Positions 45,641 through 60,090 of a DNA stretch of 64,000 nt are shown here, one piece after another (position 1 is the stretch's first letter; the number at the start of each line of letters is the position of its first letter). Source of the DNA: Phoronis australis (Eukaryota; Phoronida; Phoronidae); NCBI GenBank assembly GCA_002633005.1, contig NMRA01000047.1, forward strand, positions 1,081,326-1,145,325, given 5' to 3'. Made by a program: the position numbers and the translations under genes. The notes beneath the pieces were generated by a model, which made no database searches, was not told where the DNA came from, and saw only the letters and a program-made list of their open reading frames with translations.

Positions 45641-45661
45641 CTGTACATTAAGTCCAGCAAT

Positions 45662-48600
45662 GGACATGAAGGTATACTATATTAGTAAGAAAAGATAAAA
45701 ATATAAGTACAAAACAAGAAATTAGAATGAAAACTAATTTATGCCACCCGACTGAAAAAAATGTGTTGACGAAGTTTTTTGGAATATAGTACGATGACAG
45801 ACAGACATTACAACTCGTCGTGAAATAGGGTTGCATAAAATGCTGATATCAAGCGTTGAAATTGTGTCAAGATTTTTTCCCAGTGGCTTCGAGCGTACCG
45901 GGTCTCATGCGGGTCTTTGATGTGCCAAGCCCGGAGTGTGTCAAGTAGATCATCTTCATTGCATTTTTGGCCGACTGGTGTTGTATCCTCCTATTGTGAA
46001 ATCAGGATACCCATATTTCTAGAAATTTAGCAAAACAAAACAGCTGGAAGAATACAGCGAGGGCCTTTGACTTCTGCGACTAGAGGTTCCCTTTGACCTG
46101 TCAGCTTCCAGCCACCGGAAAGTTCCAGTGAGAAGATTTTACTATCAGCTCACTACTACTGCAAACATGACCACCAATACCCTTCAGCTTATCGTCAGTA
46201 GGTGTACATATGGGGAGAGGATTTGTTCCCAATATATTCTATTGAACCCACTCGCAGAACGAAGGCACTTCAGGTAATTCAGGTAGCTCGATTAAAAGAG
46301 AGTCCCATTTTCTGGCCGGACTTGCTGTGAAAAAGTTTTATTCGTTGAACAAAAATTGAACTAAAAACTGAACCTTTCAAATTGTAGTTTTTATAGCAAT
46401 AAACATAAAAATATAAAGCCTTTTTTTTTCAAAATGTGCACTTTCTTAAAGAACTTGATCGAAAAACACTTTCTTTGTTACAGTAAAGCCTTGGTGTGCA
46501 ACCCTAACTCGATCTCCCGCCATCTGAGCAACAGTCTCGTAAATGTCTCTAATGTGAGTTTCTCCTTGTGAGAGGAGGAGCAGCCCTGAAATGCCTATGA
46601 TTGGCCAAGATACAGTGAGCAAGTGTATCGCTTATATTCCATATCTTTACGACGCTTTCAATGCAGGCACAATACCCAATCGAAATTCGATCGAGTACTC
46701 TCGCGCCTTTCTAGGCTCAGTCGGAAACATGCAAACTAGATACTTCATCTGTATATAATAGAATACTAGTTATAACTGTGTGTATATTATTTGAATGCCA
46801 CTGAGTGGTAACAACGGTTAAAATTTTTGAAGGTTCACCCTCGACGAGTTTTCAATTATCTCAGCAACTACGAAGAACTTCTTAGATCGTGAACAGTGTA
46901 AGCATAGCCCAACCAAATCATAACTTCTTGAATTGTCCTTGTGTAGCCTTGCTAGCTCAGATTATCCAGGAATAGTTTTAGGTCTGTCCTCACGTGCCGC
47001 TGCTGTCTGCCTAACAACTAAGGAGACCGACTTTCATTGTAGCGTAGGATCCGGGGAGCATTCTTCCATCCACTATTTTTGACAAGAGTGTGCGTATTGG
47101 AAATATAAATGCCCGCCCTTTTGGAAATTCAACAATAATATTGAGAACCCTCCCTTTTGATGAAATAGAACCAATAAAAAGGCCTATTTGTAAAAGTCAC
47201 CCTAGCGCACACGCTGGTTCATACATTATAATCCTTTTTAAAAATCTCGACACTTTCAGAAGACCATTTATTTGATTTTTGATTAAACAAAGCTTTGAGC
47301 CTAAAAAGTACAACACTAACGATACATTGTATTTGTTATCACATCACATATTAGCAATGAGATCATTTACAAATTGTTGATTAATTATAGGCATATTCTT
47401 AAAGACGTTGTAATTTGCTGAAGAAAAATTATATAAGCTATTTTTCGGAAACAGTTTTCTGACTTAAATGTCACTTTTTATGAAACGAAGTACATTTCCC
47501 GGTGGCACGACTCAACTCTTCTTTGCATTTGTATCGTTTTTTATTAACAAATTTTCATTTTTTTCTATCAATTTATTTTTATTTGATTGATGAGGTTTCT
47601 AAAAACATATCTAAAAATCGAGTCATTGTTTCAATGAAAATAGACCTTAATAAGGCCTTAGAACTCAACTTAAATTTCACTCTCAGTGTGCATAAAAGCA
47701 AACGATTGAGATTACAATCAATGTTTGCTTAAGTTCACAAGTCCAGTGAAAACTTAAGAAATATAGTTGAATCCCTATTTGGGAGTGTCTGATGCAACCG
47801 AGTACTCGACAGTGTCCATCAAACCGTAAGAAGAATCCAAAACCTCTCTTTGCTGAGTTTAAACAATTACCATTTTGTAGAGCTCATAACCTAAAGTGAA
47901 CGTCTTTATAAGAAACGTAGTCGGAAACGGTACCTCACGAGTCTGTCGTGAAAACCTCTACCATCTGCAGACACTACACAAGCCGCCCTCTGGTAGATTT
48001 AGCGTGCCTGAAGGGAGGTTCAACCATGACCGCGACATACCACCCTAAAATGTCATACTAGCATTTTTGGATCACGTCTGGTCCCTTTAAATCCGTCCGC
48101 GTTACCTTTACATTGCGGGTGATGTCTGCTAAGAAGAAGGTCCTTCTTTAACTACGGATTTCCCGCGAAAAATTGACAACAGTGTGAAATGATGACAGAT
48201 AGAAAGTTTGTGAAGACGCCCGAGGACAGAATGGCGACCGATCATTAGAAGTTGAAAACAGGAAATTAACTCAAACAAACCGGTGGTTTAGAAATTAAGC
48301 GGCCACAAAATGTTGAGATATTTTGCATCCTTCCCCTCCCCAGTGAACACCTAAATAGTAAAACAGAGTCCCTCCAAAGGCGCAGAGGCCCTAAGGTGTT
48401 TGGACCCCTCTCTCAGCCATTTTTATTGCAGTACTGAGCTGAGGCATATATAGTCCCCACTTGTTACACCGCTATGTCCTGGATCTATATCTCTTTTACG
48501 ACGTACTGAACTCCTCTTGGCGCTGTTTTGATTCTGATTAACGTAAATGGGACAGTTTACATCCGGGACATGTTACATCATGACAAATTCTTACCACTTA

Positions 48601-51600
48601 GTATAATTGACACAGACGGTATTCTGTTTTGGCGTGTTTATGTTAGCAAGAGACAGCGAGCCGGAAAGCTAGGGGTACAGACAAAATGATATGTCTGAGG
48701 CGAAATTATTGGGGTGGGGAAATACGATAATAAATTATGTCATAGATAAAGCGAACGTTTCAATTTACTGAATTTGATTAAAAAGTTACGATGTGAATCA
48801 TATGGATAACACCAAAAGTATGAAAAGCCAATTAACAAAATAAAATAAATGGTTAATTTCTTAGTTCATTAATAAAACTTGCACACTTTGTTGCAAGTGT
48901 TCTTTTTAAGAAAATTTGTTTATTTGGGAAAGAACAATTACCTCTATTCAATTATCAGCAAGAACAAAATTTTTCTCAGTTGTAATTTTACGTTCTTGGG
49001 TGTTTTACAAACTTTATTTTAAATTCAAATTTAATTTTAAGTTATGGTTTATTAACTGTACGCTAATCTATTCTAAAACAAACTTTTTAAAATCACGTGA
49101 ACATGCATTTCGCACCTACTCCAAAAATATTGCAAGTCCACAACTTTCTACAAGTTTTTACATTTATTTTTAAAAATAACGAATTAATCAGAAAATTTTG
49201 ATGGAAACAAAATGTAATCATACGAGAGTTGATTTTTCCAAAGATTTCTAGACAATTCTATGATTTTTCAGCGAAAATTTTGACACAGTTTTTCTTGCAC
49301 GTCCAAAGAGATTTGATAGCTAAAAATTAAATTGTTAATTTGTTTTTTAAAGTTTGGTTCTAAAAAAATCCAAATTAGCTTATTCCTTTCGCCTCTTATT
49401 TACATTAAAAATAATATAACTCAGTGGCATATGCGGTTTCAAAAACATAATTCACAACGTGACAGCATAGCTTTACGCTGACGAACGTCACTTGGTCAGA
49501 CGTTTAACGTTAAGCAGATACTCGCCTCGTTTTTTGATACTCATCTAGACCCGATCAATTGGAGTCAATTTGATTTTGTGATAGTTAAGATAGCTTGCAG
49601 GCCCTCCAAATTGGATTATACCGTGACCAAAGAGAAAATTTCGTTCGACTGTTTTCGTCATCAACGCCAAAGCGAAGCGGCTTGCTGGCAACGGCGGGGG
49701 GAAATCGGTGGCAGTGAATCAGAAGCGAATGAAAGCTTTATGCATTCTAAAAGCTTCTGAACACTTACTCAAGAGTCTGATTTCTGTGAATTCAGACTCC
49801 TACGTCGAGTCGTAACCCACCAAAAGAAGAAGACTTTCAAATTTCTTGACATTATTTGGTTCGCCCTTCTTTGCTTGTTACCAATTAAACGAAAAGCTCC
49901 GCTGTTTTACTCAGTGTTCAAACGGTGACAGAAGAAAAAGTACCAGTTTCTACTAGCCGTCTAGGGCAATACCAGTGAAAATATCGAAAGAATTTCCCAT
50001 ACATTACGAGCTAAGCGGATAATGCTGATAGCGGTTTTATATTGATGATCACCATCATATAATTATCCAATATCATTGTGAATTGTTGTGCCTGTTGAGC
50101 CGTAACAATGACCGTTTTAAGCAGCTGGAATTTGAAACAACATTGACAACCAATTGTTTAGAACAGCCCTCACTAAAATGGTAATATTTTTATCTCTCGA
50201 AGTGACGTATTAGTAGTGCTCCAAAAAGTAGAAACTAAACATATTTACGTTCCTGTAAGTGGTTCAAAAGAAAATTCGTCACAAACAACTACTTTTTATT
50301 TCTGCGTTTATTTACCAATAACTTATCAAAACGAATGAGGTTCTACCCCGCAATTGTAAGAAAACAATGCCTTTTTCAAATTTTACAATAAAACGTTTTA
50401 CACAGGTCAACGAGATTACCACTTCGTCGGTGTCGTCTTATGAGAAAGTTGTTTTCTTTTCTGGAGATTAAAGTGAAATGATTTATTAGTAAAACAGTGG
50501 TCTTCGTGTAATCTGTTGTAAATAACCGTAATTTGATCAAGTCGTTAGGCTTATCACAAATTCGATAATAAAGTCGTTAAATAATCATAAATATACATTA
50601 AAAGCGTTTGAAGTTTATTGTCCAATCTGTTCCGACAGACACGGTAGAATAATTAGTTCTCCGTCCTGGTTAACAACGACGTTAATTCAAAAAGACAAAT
50701 ACGACCCAGGATAGTTTCTGTGGTACAAATCTTATTTCTTCTACGATTTGAAATGTTGCTGCTTCGAGATTATTTTTTGTTACACAACCGCCACTTCATA
50801 TAACATGCATGCTTTACACGTCTATGGAGTACGCCTAAACTTACGCTTTTTCTTAAATGAAAAATGCAAATGGCATTGTGTTTATACTTGTGCTTCGAAA
50901 TCGGAAAAAATGGATACTTATGCACACAAATTATGCGTCGAGAATTTCAATACTGATCTTCGTGATGTCACTAAAGGAGACCAATTTTTTAAAGGCTCTT
51001 CAAAGAACAAAGTTTAATCGATTTAAGGACCCCGAAATTGGATGAAAAATGTTTTTGTATCAACCTCTTTCATCTGTTATATATTTTATCAACACCAAAG
51101 ATTTTATGCAAGTAAAATATGATATAATATTAAGAAATTAACCGCCTCATTTTCTTATTACGTGTACAAATGGTGATCTCTGACCTTGAAACGTATTCAG
51201 TTTACCGAGTTCAAATGCCGGAATTATCGAACGGTATTACACGCCCAGAGAACCAGAAATATGAGATGCTTCTATCACAAGAAATCGTTAACATTTGATA
51301 TTTAACTAACAATCCCCTTCCCTTCCATAAAATATATTGCGATATGTTCTACACACTTCTAACGAAAATGTGTAAAAACACACAAACACAATGCATTAAA
51401 ATTGTAACAAAATCTTTCGCTTAGACCCATGAATTAGAGTCACAATAATATAAACCCTGATCTGTACTTCTCACACTAATGACCATGGTAACCAACCAAC
51501 AAAGACGTGTATCGTGCTCGAATTTAGGCACAGGCGACTGTATTCAAAAGTTACGTATATAAGCGAATGTGCCTTATAGGCGCAGGGTTCCATGCACACA

Positions 51601-53430
51601 CGACGTGCAAATCCTAAACTGGGCGTTATTCTTGTGTTTTTCCCCATTCTAAACACTTTTCATTCAATTGTTATTTTTAAGCATAATAGCTCGCAGACGT
51701 TTAATATTTTGTTGGGAAAAGTCAAGTTTCACTAATATTTTAGAAATTAGCTCTCACAAATAAGCGCGTGTGCCTAATTCCAGATATAGAAGGACTCGTC
51801 TAATTCTACTGAATAATAGGCGCAGCTTCAAATATAGGCGCATGGGCGGCACATATAGGGTGACAGATTTGTTTCAGGAACGCAAATCTGCAAAATTGTC
51901 TAAAGCCACTGTTTACACAGGTTCTACCGTAACCATTCCCATTTCGCGCATCGTAATCGTGTTTCGCTACATAGCTGACGTTTGTCTTAATGATAACGTA
52001 AATTCTTTGGCATTAGGTTCAATCATTTTACGACTATGAGTTCGCCACGGTGAGTGGTTACCGTGAAAACGAACCTAAGACGGCCGGATCTGGCAAATGT
52101 AAAGACGTCAGCCACACAAAATCGCCACACTGAGAGTTTATGTGGGAGAAAAAAATCGACAAATAATCTGCTACAGGAAAAACACGCGAACAGGTGAGGA
52201 GGAAAGCAGTGATCAGACTACTCCGGGACTTGTGCATTCGAGAATGTCGCGTGTTTGCTCTGTACAAAGTGCAAACAAACGTTTTGATGATGCCCAGCGA
52301 AACTTGGGTTTTGCGAGTTTGATTGTGTTACTAACTTACGTAGTTCTAGATCAGAATACTCAGGGTGAAATGTGCAAATGAACTTTTGCGTGCGGTAGCG
52401 AAAAATGGCTTATTAATAATCAAATGTCTGTCGTTTTTTAGTGGTGGATATCAAATTTGGTCTGACAAATGAAAATCTATAATCCCGTAGGCTTGCCTGT
52501 CCAATAAATGTGCCCACCCGTTTTCAATTTTCGGGATTCCTGACAGTAGAGTGTAAAACAAAAAATAACTGTCGCAAATCATACATTTTATTGCGATCAA
52601 GCACGTGTGTGAAATTCTTACTTTTCTATTTTGGCGACCCCAGATAAGAAAGTCTGCAGAGTTCTCGTCAGTTAGCTAGACGTGGTCGCGCTACATTGGC
52701 AATAAAAGTGTCAAACGGGTTTTTTGTCACTTTTACTCATTTCAACATTCAGTATTTTTGCAGATGACAATCACAAGTATTATGTTGTCGTCTATATCAT
52801 AAAGAGTTTTATGTAAAAATGTGGACAGAGAATTGAACAGGAGCTACATGAGCAGTCAATCTCGTGCAATGGCTCAAAATTTTTATATAGTGAACATGTA
52901 AAACCACTGGGGTTCAGTTTCATTATTATGAAATCAATGTTAAAGGACTTTACTATTAAACGAAGCGTGCAGCTTTTAAGCCGTGATATGCAAGGTTGCT
53001 GCCAATTAATTGTTTGTAAGTAACTTTCAGAAATAAATTCACAACTTTCTGAATTACTGTACAAGAAAGTCGCTTTCTAATGTTCCAGCAAAGGCAAAGT
53101 ATTAGTCAAGTGATGTAACTGATCGCATAACTTAATTTTTGAGTACTTTTTACTGTTTGTATTTTAACCCGCCAGCAATTCAAAGTGAATTATTCGAAGA
53201 TAGTAACTAATTAGTGATTCATGCAGTGACTGTACGTTAGTTACGGACTGAAATACTTAGATGGGCGATCACGTGTCCTAAGCAGCTAATTAAGATATAC
53301 TGTATACAGATAGTATGCAAACTTGGCAAAAGGTTCGACTGTTGTTCAGCTTCTTAATTGGTGATACGCTGAAAGACAGAAATGAAGACTTGGCAATAGG
53401 AAATTAATAAAGACTGTTAATGAAAATTAA
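45662..53430. other. No gene recognised (AT-rich, repeat-poor)
   Basis: No open frame above about 90 codons and no domain recognised. Slightly more GC-rich patches at 46480-46760 (with a CCAAT-type GATTGGCCA), 47930-48130 and 49590-49740 could be promoters or exons of unrecognised genes, but nothing visible supports a call. Confidence 0.5.
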
Positions 53431-53434
53431 TTCA

Positions 53435-53495
53435 AATAATTAAAACCAACCCCACCGAATCCGCCTTTTAATCGGTGGGGTTGGTTTTAATTATT
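53435..53495. repeat. Perfect 24-bp inverted repeat with 13-nt loop
   Basis: The left arm 53435-53458 (ending CCAACCCCACCGA) and right arm 53472-53495 (starting TCGGTGGGGTTGG) are exactly complementary. The loop is ATCCGCCTTTTAA. The GC-rich distal part makes a very stable stem-loop on either strand. No flanking gene. Confidence 0.95.
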
Positions 53496-56400
53496 AGTGT
53501 TTAAAAATGTTGTCTTAAATACGGAAACAACTTTTCGCTCAGCTCACTAAACGCCATTCGAACAATTTCCGACCACAGATAAATACTCCGTTTGTACAAG
53601 TAAAAATGAGAATCAATGATGCATTGTAAGAAACTACAAGTTAAAAAATATGAAATAAAAAGTCTCCGAATTGGCTATCCTCTACTCCGTCTCTCTCAAA
53701 TCACTCAATTTTCATCGGTCAATGTTCTTACAGTGGCGGAACCGAGGTTATTTCCCTCCGTTATGGATGCCACTGAACTTCGGGACACGTGCAGTGAATT
53801 TAAGATGAAGTTATTATTTTCGGTTCACTTAAAACCCTGCAGGAATTAACCCGAATTAAAATTTATTACTTGGTCTGTGTTGGTCTCTACACGTGTGGTA
53901 AGACTAGCGTCGGTGGACTTCACCACTCGATTCATGCCGACACCGTCAAGAACGCTCAGTTTGTGGTGAGGTTCGACTCATACGCAGAGGCTTCGACGGC
54001 ATACGTGCTTTTATGAATTTGTCATGCTTAACCACGCGTTTAATTTTGAAATATGCATTTTGTAAAGAACGATAAGTGAGTGGTCAATTTTTTTACATCA
54101 CATAGATATAGTTTTGCCACGGAGACGCTGTTGGGATTTTGAGAACACTGCAATTTTAACGATATATCCTACACCGTACAAGTGTACTTGCAAAAAATGT
54201 CTTGTGCAATTCTTGATTGAATTAATGCCAGTTTGTTATTGAAACTTTTTTAATAATCAGAAAAATAATAAATGAATGAAGAAAACACTTGAAATGTTTT
54301 GGGACCAACAGTTGTCATGAGAATTACATAATATAAAAGTTCAAAATTTCATAGCATTGTTCGAAAATAAAATTGAATTTTTGAATAAATGAGACACCAT
54401 CATCTTGAAGTTCAGGGTCCGGGGTCTAATTTTTGTACTGTAAATTGAACTCGAAATAACTTTTGATATTTTCCATTCTACCTTTGTGCTAACTAAAGAC
54501 AAGTATCTATTATTCTGTACTCGAGTAGAGTATGCAATGATTTTCGTGGGCGATTGTCTAATCCTAGTTTTCAATTGACGAATCCAACATTAAAACGATA
54601 AGTTCGAGTATAAACCCGCAATTTTGAATTCTTCATCCAGTTTTTAATCAAGTTATATGGCATAAATCTAGGTGTCGTCAAGTGTATTCATGGATTAGAC
54701 ATTCATCTGCATAAACCATTATGTATTCGACAACAGAATAATAGATACATGTCTTGATTTTGAAGTAAAGGAGAACGGGAATGTAAGTACGAAGATTAGA
54801 CCCCGGGCCTCAGAACGTAACTTTTTGCTGGATTTGACGAAATTTGCTTTTCGCTCTGATTACGGAGTTTTTATCTATGTGTCCTCATGGAGCCTGCGTT
54901 CATGTTGTGTAAATATTCCAAAAACATTACCATCTGTAGACCTCAGAGAAATCTGCCTATGCAAATGATGATAAATCAGCCAATAACAAAACGCCAGCGC
55001 CCTCTGCTGAAGGATATTTAAATAGCGTTCTCATTTTCAGAATAATTTGATCAGCAACCTTTATGATACTGATGCTTAAAATAATCAAATCAAGGAATGG
55101 GTTGACTACGCACAAAATAAATAGGCAAAACCTCATTTCAAGTGTTAGTGCCATGTTCAGTTTTTTAAACCCATTAATAAAATAAACCCGACTGTGGATT
55201 TTTGACGGACTGTTACACCGAGAAAACGTAAGATGAAGCGAAAAATCATTTTATGTAAAAACATAATTTATTAAAGAAAATAATACATATACTATATTTA
55301 TCAAAACAACTTGTCAAATACGTATCAATTCAAATCTACGCTACTTAAGAAATGTTTCGAATCGGAAACAGCCATAGAACTGTGAAGTGGATCTCCCAAT
55401 GATATCTCACTTTCAGAGATTTTCACACGGATTTCGCAGCAGTGATTAACGCCCTGCCGTCCATCCACTTGAGAAAGCTACGATAAACGCAGTGTTCTTT
55501 ACAAAAAACAGACCACTGAAAACATCGAATTAGTCAAGACTCCGACACTAACACGGAGGAGAGGATCAGTATAGAATGACTCAATAATTTGGACTCTCGC
55601 TAATGCGAAACAACGAACGATACGTCAAGCCATTAGCAGTTTGCAAAGATGACATTGTTATGTATACATTTCTACCTAAGACCAAGGTAAAGTTCAATAC
55701 CTGTCTCACGGCGAGAAAATCTTGCCAAAATCACGTAGTCTCATTGAAATACAAGGAAATATCTCACAAAATTTCGCGATATCTTACCTTTTTAGCGAGG
55801 CCCTACCGAGGTCTTAAGGTTATTGAAATCGACCAAACTCATAATGGAAATCTTCCAAGATCCCCCACACTCACAACCTCACGGAATTAGGAGCGAAAAA
55901 TCGAAGCAACTTTTAATATATTTTCCGACTACTCATAGTTTATCAGCCATGGTCTTAATTTTAAACAGATAGATGTGTAATGTAATTAGCACCCAGTAAT
56001 TAGACTGGTGTATATACATTAAGAACACTGGCGTATTTTAAAAAAACAGCGTTTGTCACACATAATAGTGACATAGCAAGCCAGGAAAACGCACCACGAG
56101 TCGCATCGCTTTATAGTATGCTAATACAACTATGTCGTGGATGAAGTATCTATAAATCATATTTCCCCCTGAAAATGCCTAACTTTAAACCCAGCCTTAA
56201 ACTTAAATGAAGCAAAAAGCAAAGACAAAAGAAAGCAACAGAAGTTTTGTAATTTTTCAAACGAATTCTACAAAAGAAAGCGTTTTGAGAACTACATACG
56301 TTTATTAGGATCCCGAAATTGTTTTGATAAACACGCACGCGGCGAAGACAGATTTTGAACTATTAGCGCGCATTAGCATTGCTAGGTTACACAAAGTCTA

Positions 56401-57083
56401 GATCAAAAACGCGATAATATTTTTTCAAGACACACTAGGAATGCTTCTGGCTTATGTCTGTCGGATGCCTCTTTGTTTCGGGAGGTAAAAAAACGTCACT
56501 GGAAATTTAATCAAAGAGAGTTGTCCCTCCTAGTTTTACACACGCACACACACCGCGCTTTATTTTAACATTTAATATATTTTCTTGAACATCAAAGCAG
56601 TTGTCTTCAACTATTGTTCAATTAATAATGTCGTAACGACAAACCCTAATTATTATTTCCATTTTAACGTTTTTAACAGATTTTCAGAGGATGTAAAATT
56701 TCATTTCTTCACTATCAGCATTAGTATAACAGTAGAACTGTAGCCTCACAGTGCTAGTAGAAATATGAAAGGAAATGGACTTATCAGATCTGATTTTGCC
56801 ACATCCTTTCATTTTTATTTATTACAAGAATTTCACTTTTTACCGCACGTGCCAATACCTTGAGTTGGAAAACCTGCTATGCAGAAATGTAGAGTACGGG
56901 GAAAAATGACCACAGCACCTTCTCATTTGAAACGAGCTTTTCACAAAAATGAGCTTGGAAAAAAGACTAAATTATATACTGAATATGGTATTGCCCAGAC
57001 AATACCACACTCTCGAATGCATTATTAAGTATATATGATATACATGTACCACTAAAAATAACGCAGTCAGTGGTCTATCCTAT

Positions 57084-57087
57084 ATGT

Positions 57088-57140
<53 letters not shown>
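57084..57140 (+). repeat. (TG)n microsatellite
   Basis: About 55 bp of TG/GT dinucleotide with an interrupted start (TGTGTGTATGTGTG). The cysteine-valine frame across it is an artefact. Confidence 0.95.
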
Positions 57141-57143
<3 letters not shown>

Positions 57144-57909
57144 GTAGGTTGTACCACTTAAACGAATGCTCATGGTTTGCAATGGTAATTACTAATATAC
57201 AGGTGTCACAAATTATAAAGGCCCTATTTCTTGCACATTTTCAATTCAGAGACACTTTGCCGCAAAATTGAAAAACAACTCAAAAACTCACTTGGTCAGT
57301 TATTCACGAGTTACTTTCGCTTTTTATGAACCTGCAGTCGTGTGTTCACTGTGCTTGCTAATAACCGAGTTTCTGTTTTGAACAACACGTGTTGATATTA
57401 GTTGTGGACTCAACGTTCAGTAAAATTATAAGTCAGAAATAGAACATGCAGCTTATCAGAAATGGCGTGTGTCTTCACTGTTGACGTAAACTGGTTGGAG
57501 ATCGACTTTCAATTAGGATAGACTTGCGCAGAGCAAAATCTGTCACGGAACTTAACGTTTTTAGTCCTCAAGTGGTTATGAAATATAAAAATATCTACAT
57601 GTTGATAAATGGTTTTTGTTTCGATGCACAACACAACAAAACGGAAATTCCAGTGCACAATTACACGCGTGCAGGTAACCTTGCTGAAAGCTACATTTTC
57701 CCTGTTTATGAGGCTAATCAACGAAAACAGAATTGGGCCTTATACTCTTATAACACCGGTCTCACTATATTCTTCCAATGATAGATCACATTTGTTTTTG
57801 GCCTAAGTATGAGTACGAACTTTGAAAGTTCGAGGATTGCATTTCCGTTACCAACAAGAAGATCTAAACTGCGAATTCGGAGACGGCGCATGTACTCATT
57901 GCCTGTAAC

Positions 57910-58025
57910 TCGACTTGATAGAATCTCATATCAGTGGGAATTGTGCGAGACCAATTAGATGAGAGTGAAAGGCCTATTTCGATTTCGGGGTTATAGCCCC
58001 TTAAACAGTGGGAAGTGCAGCTTTA
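57910..58025 (+). repeat. ~125-bp dispersed repeat, copy 5
   Basis: GAGACCAATTAGATGAGAGT followed by AGGCCTATTTCGATTTC and CCCTTAAACAGTGGGAAGTG. Diverged, and outside the PFAS gene. Confidence 0.55.
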
Positions 58026-59969
58026 GGCCAATAGTAAAACAAATAAATATTTTTTCCATCATCACCCCAACCATCACTGTAACCAATATTCGATCCAACT
58101 TACGAGATAGTATTTTTTTTAAGAAAAAATGGTGTGAGTGTAAGTCACAAAAATGCATCTTAATTCAACAAACGCGCACGTTAACATGGCAACGCGTGGT
58201 ACATACGACTGCCATCGTTCTAAGGACAATTTCACGACGAACGGGGTAATATTTATAAATTGACGGATCAAAGACACTGCATAAATCTCGGTTTTTAAAA
58301 GAAACTTTTTTAATGACCGGGACGACATACGAAAACTGATAGTTACCGAAGTTTTGATTTTAATCGAAATAACTTGTTGGCTACGGGGATGGGGACTTTC
58401 ACTTGTGCCGACTGAATGAGGAAAGCGTAATTTAGCGAGCACGTTTTCCACGCCCGAGTGTCGTCGTCATATTTGTCGTCTGCATTGCAATCGTAACCTC
58501 ACCACCATTGAAAAATCTATGTTGAATTTGTTTAAACGTGACTCTCAATTAGAGCGTCAAAATCTTATTTTACTGTTGCCATCTTTGTTTAAAACATAAA
58601 TAATTTTCTACGAAATTCTTCTTAAATAAAATATGTTAAATATATTACCTTATAATATTTCAACAAGTGAAAGTGTCAGTAACATTGCACTTCTAAACTT
58701 AAAACAATGTGCCAGTAAAACGTAGTCGTGAATTTACAAAAGTTAACAATTACATACTGAAAACGTAAGAATCGAAATTCCAATTGTAATGTTGTTGGAA
58801 CCGCACCACAAATCTCTTTAAACGGAGTTGTAGATAACTTTCGTGGTTTAGATCATGCATGTAATGTTCTTAAATAGAACTCAATAGGTTAGTGACACGA
58901 ATACCACGCAGTTCACATCCTTTGCTGGTTGGCACAACGTGCACGAAAACGCAGAGTGAATGTCCGCCTCTCTCTAAGACGCACCGCGAGTTCATAAACA
59001 GCATACTTGATCGCTCATGACAGGAAACGAACTAAATCCATGGAACGTTGCTTTCAGTCCAATAGTCACGATTTTCGTCAAACCACTTCACAAATACGTA
59101 TCAATTGTAACAACTTCGACGTTCGTCCTGTATTCGTCTCGTGCACTTGATCAACCCGGCAGCGCTTGAAAACACAATCTGCATAAGGTCGATTCCAACC
59201 TCGAACGAACTGGATTAAACGTAGGAGAACGTTAATCACACAGAATTGCGAACGAACAGCCTTGCCATTCCCACAACTGTGGTCAATTTCTTCTCTAGCC
59301 GACTCCTGCCGCTGAGCGAATTCCTGCAAGCGCGACGAAAAGATCGTAAAATTCGCACTTGCGAGGTCTTTAACCTCGGAAGGCTGACGGGGATGTTTTT
59401 CAAATTTTCACTGTTTCAGTTCGGAAGCCCACACGGCTTGCGGCCAACCAGTCCTTCCTTTTTTACTCTTATCTTCGCCACTTTCTATGCAATTCTGCAA
59501 ACAAAGAGACGATACATTCAATATAATAAGGTAACGCAATGCGCTTTGCTTACTGAAGATAAAAATAACAAGTTAAGAGCAACTTAAACTACTCCAATTT
59601 TTAAACGTGCTAGCGGACGCAGCTAACTGTCTCCAAAAACAAACTCGTTTACATACCCTGTTCTCCGTTTTTCCACAACTTCATATATTGCATTTTAGAA
59701 AGTTTATTAATGGAAGAATTTAATAAATCTCTCTACCTTGAAGTAATCAGGTTATTTGCTAAACCCATTCAAGTTACATCTTGCCACTGTTGAGTTTTCA
59801 ATGTTAAAATTTTAACACATTATTATTAAAACCATTGGCACGCTCATTCGATCATATATTGTTGCCGACTGAGTCCCTGACCTCAAGTCGCAGACAATGC
59901 CGTACACCCGCAATTTTCCAAATGAATTCTGAAGCGTATTCTCAAGTCTCTTGATGGTTTCTAATGTTC

Positions 59970-60090
59970 TTGTTAGAAACGGAAATTTAATCCTATTATA
60001 GTGAGGATTATTGAGACCAATTTTATGAGAGTAAAAAGCCTAATTTCATTCCGTTTTTAGCCAGCTTACAAGGGTGAAATGCAACGTTAA
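59970..60090 (+). repeat. ~125-bp dispersed repeat, copy 6
   Basis: AATCCTATTATAGTGAGGAT, GAGACCAATTTTATGAGAGT and GTTTTTAGCCAGCTTACAAG. Shows that the family also reaches the otherwise repeat-poor right part of the window. Confidence 0.65.

Noticed and set aside
57086-57271. Cysteine-valine-rich frame
   Set aside because: Translation of the (TG)n microsatellite.
59246-59587. 113-codon plus-strand frame
   Set aside because: No recognisable family, starts at a non-ATG-supported position, and is overlapped by another frame on the opposite strand. A GC-rich patch alone is not evidence of coding.
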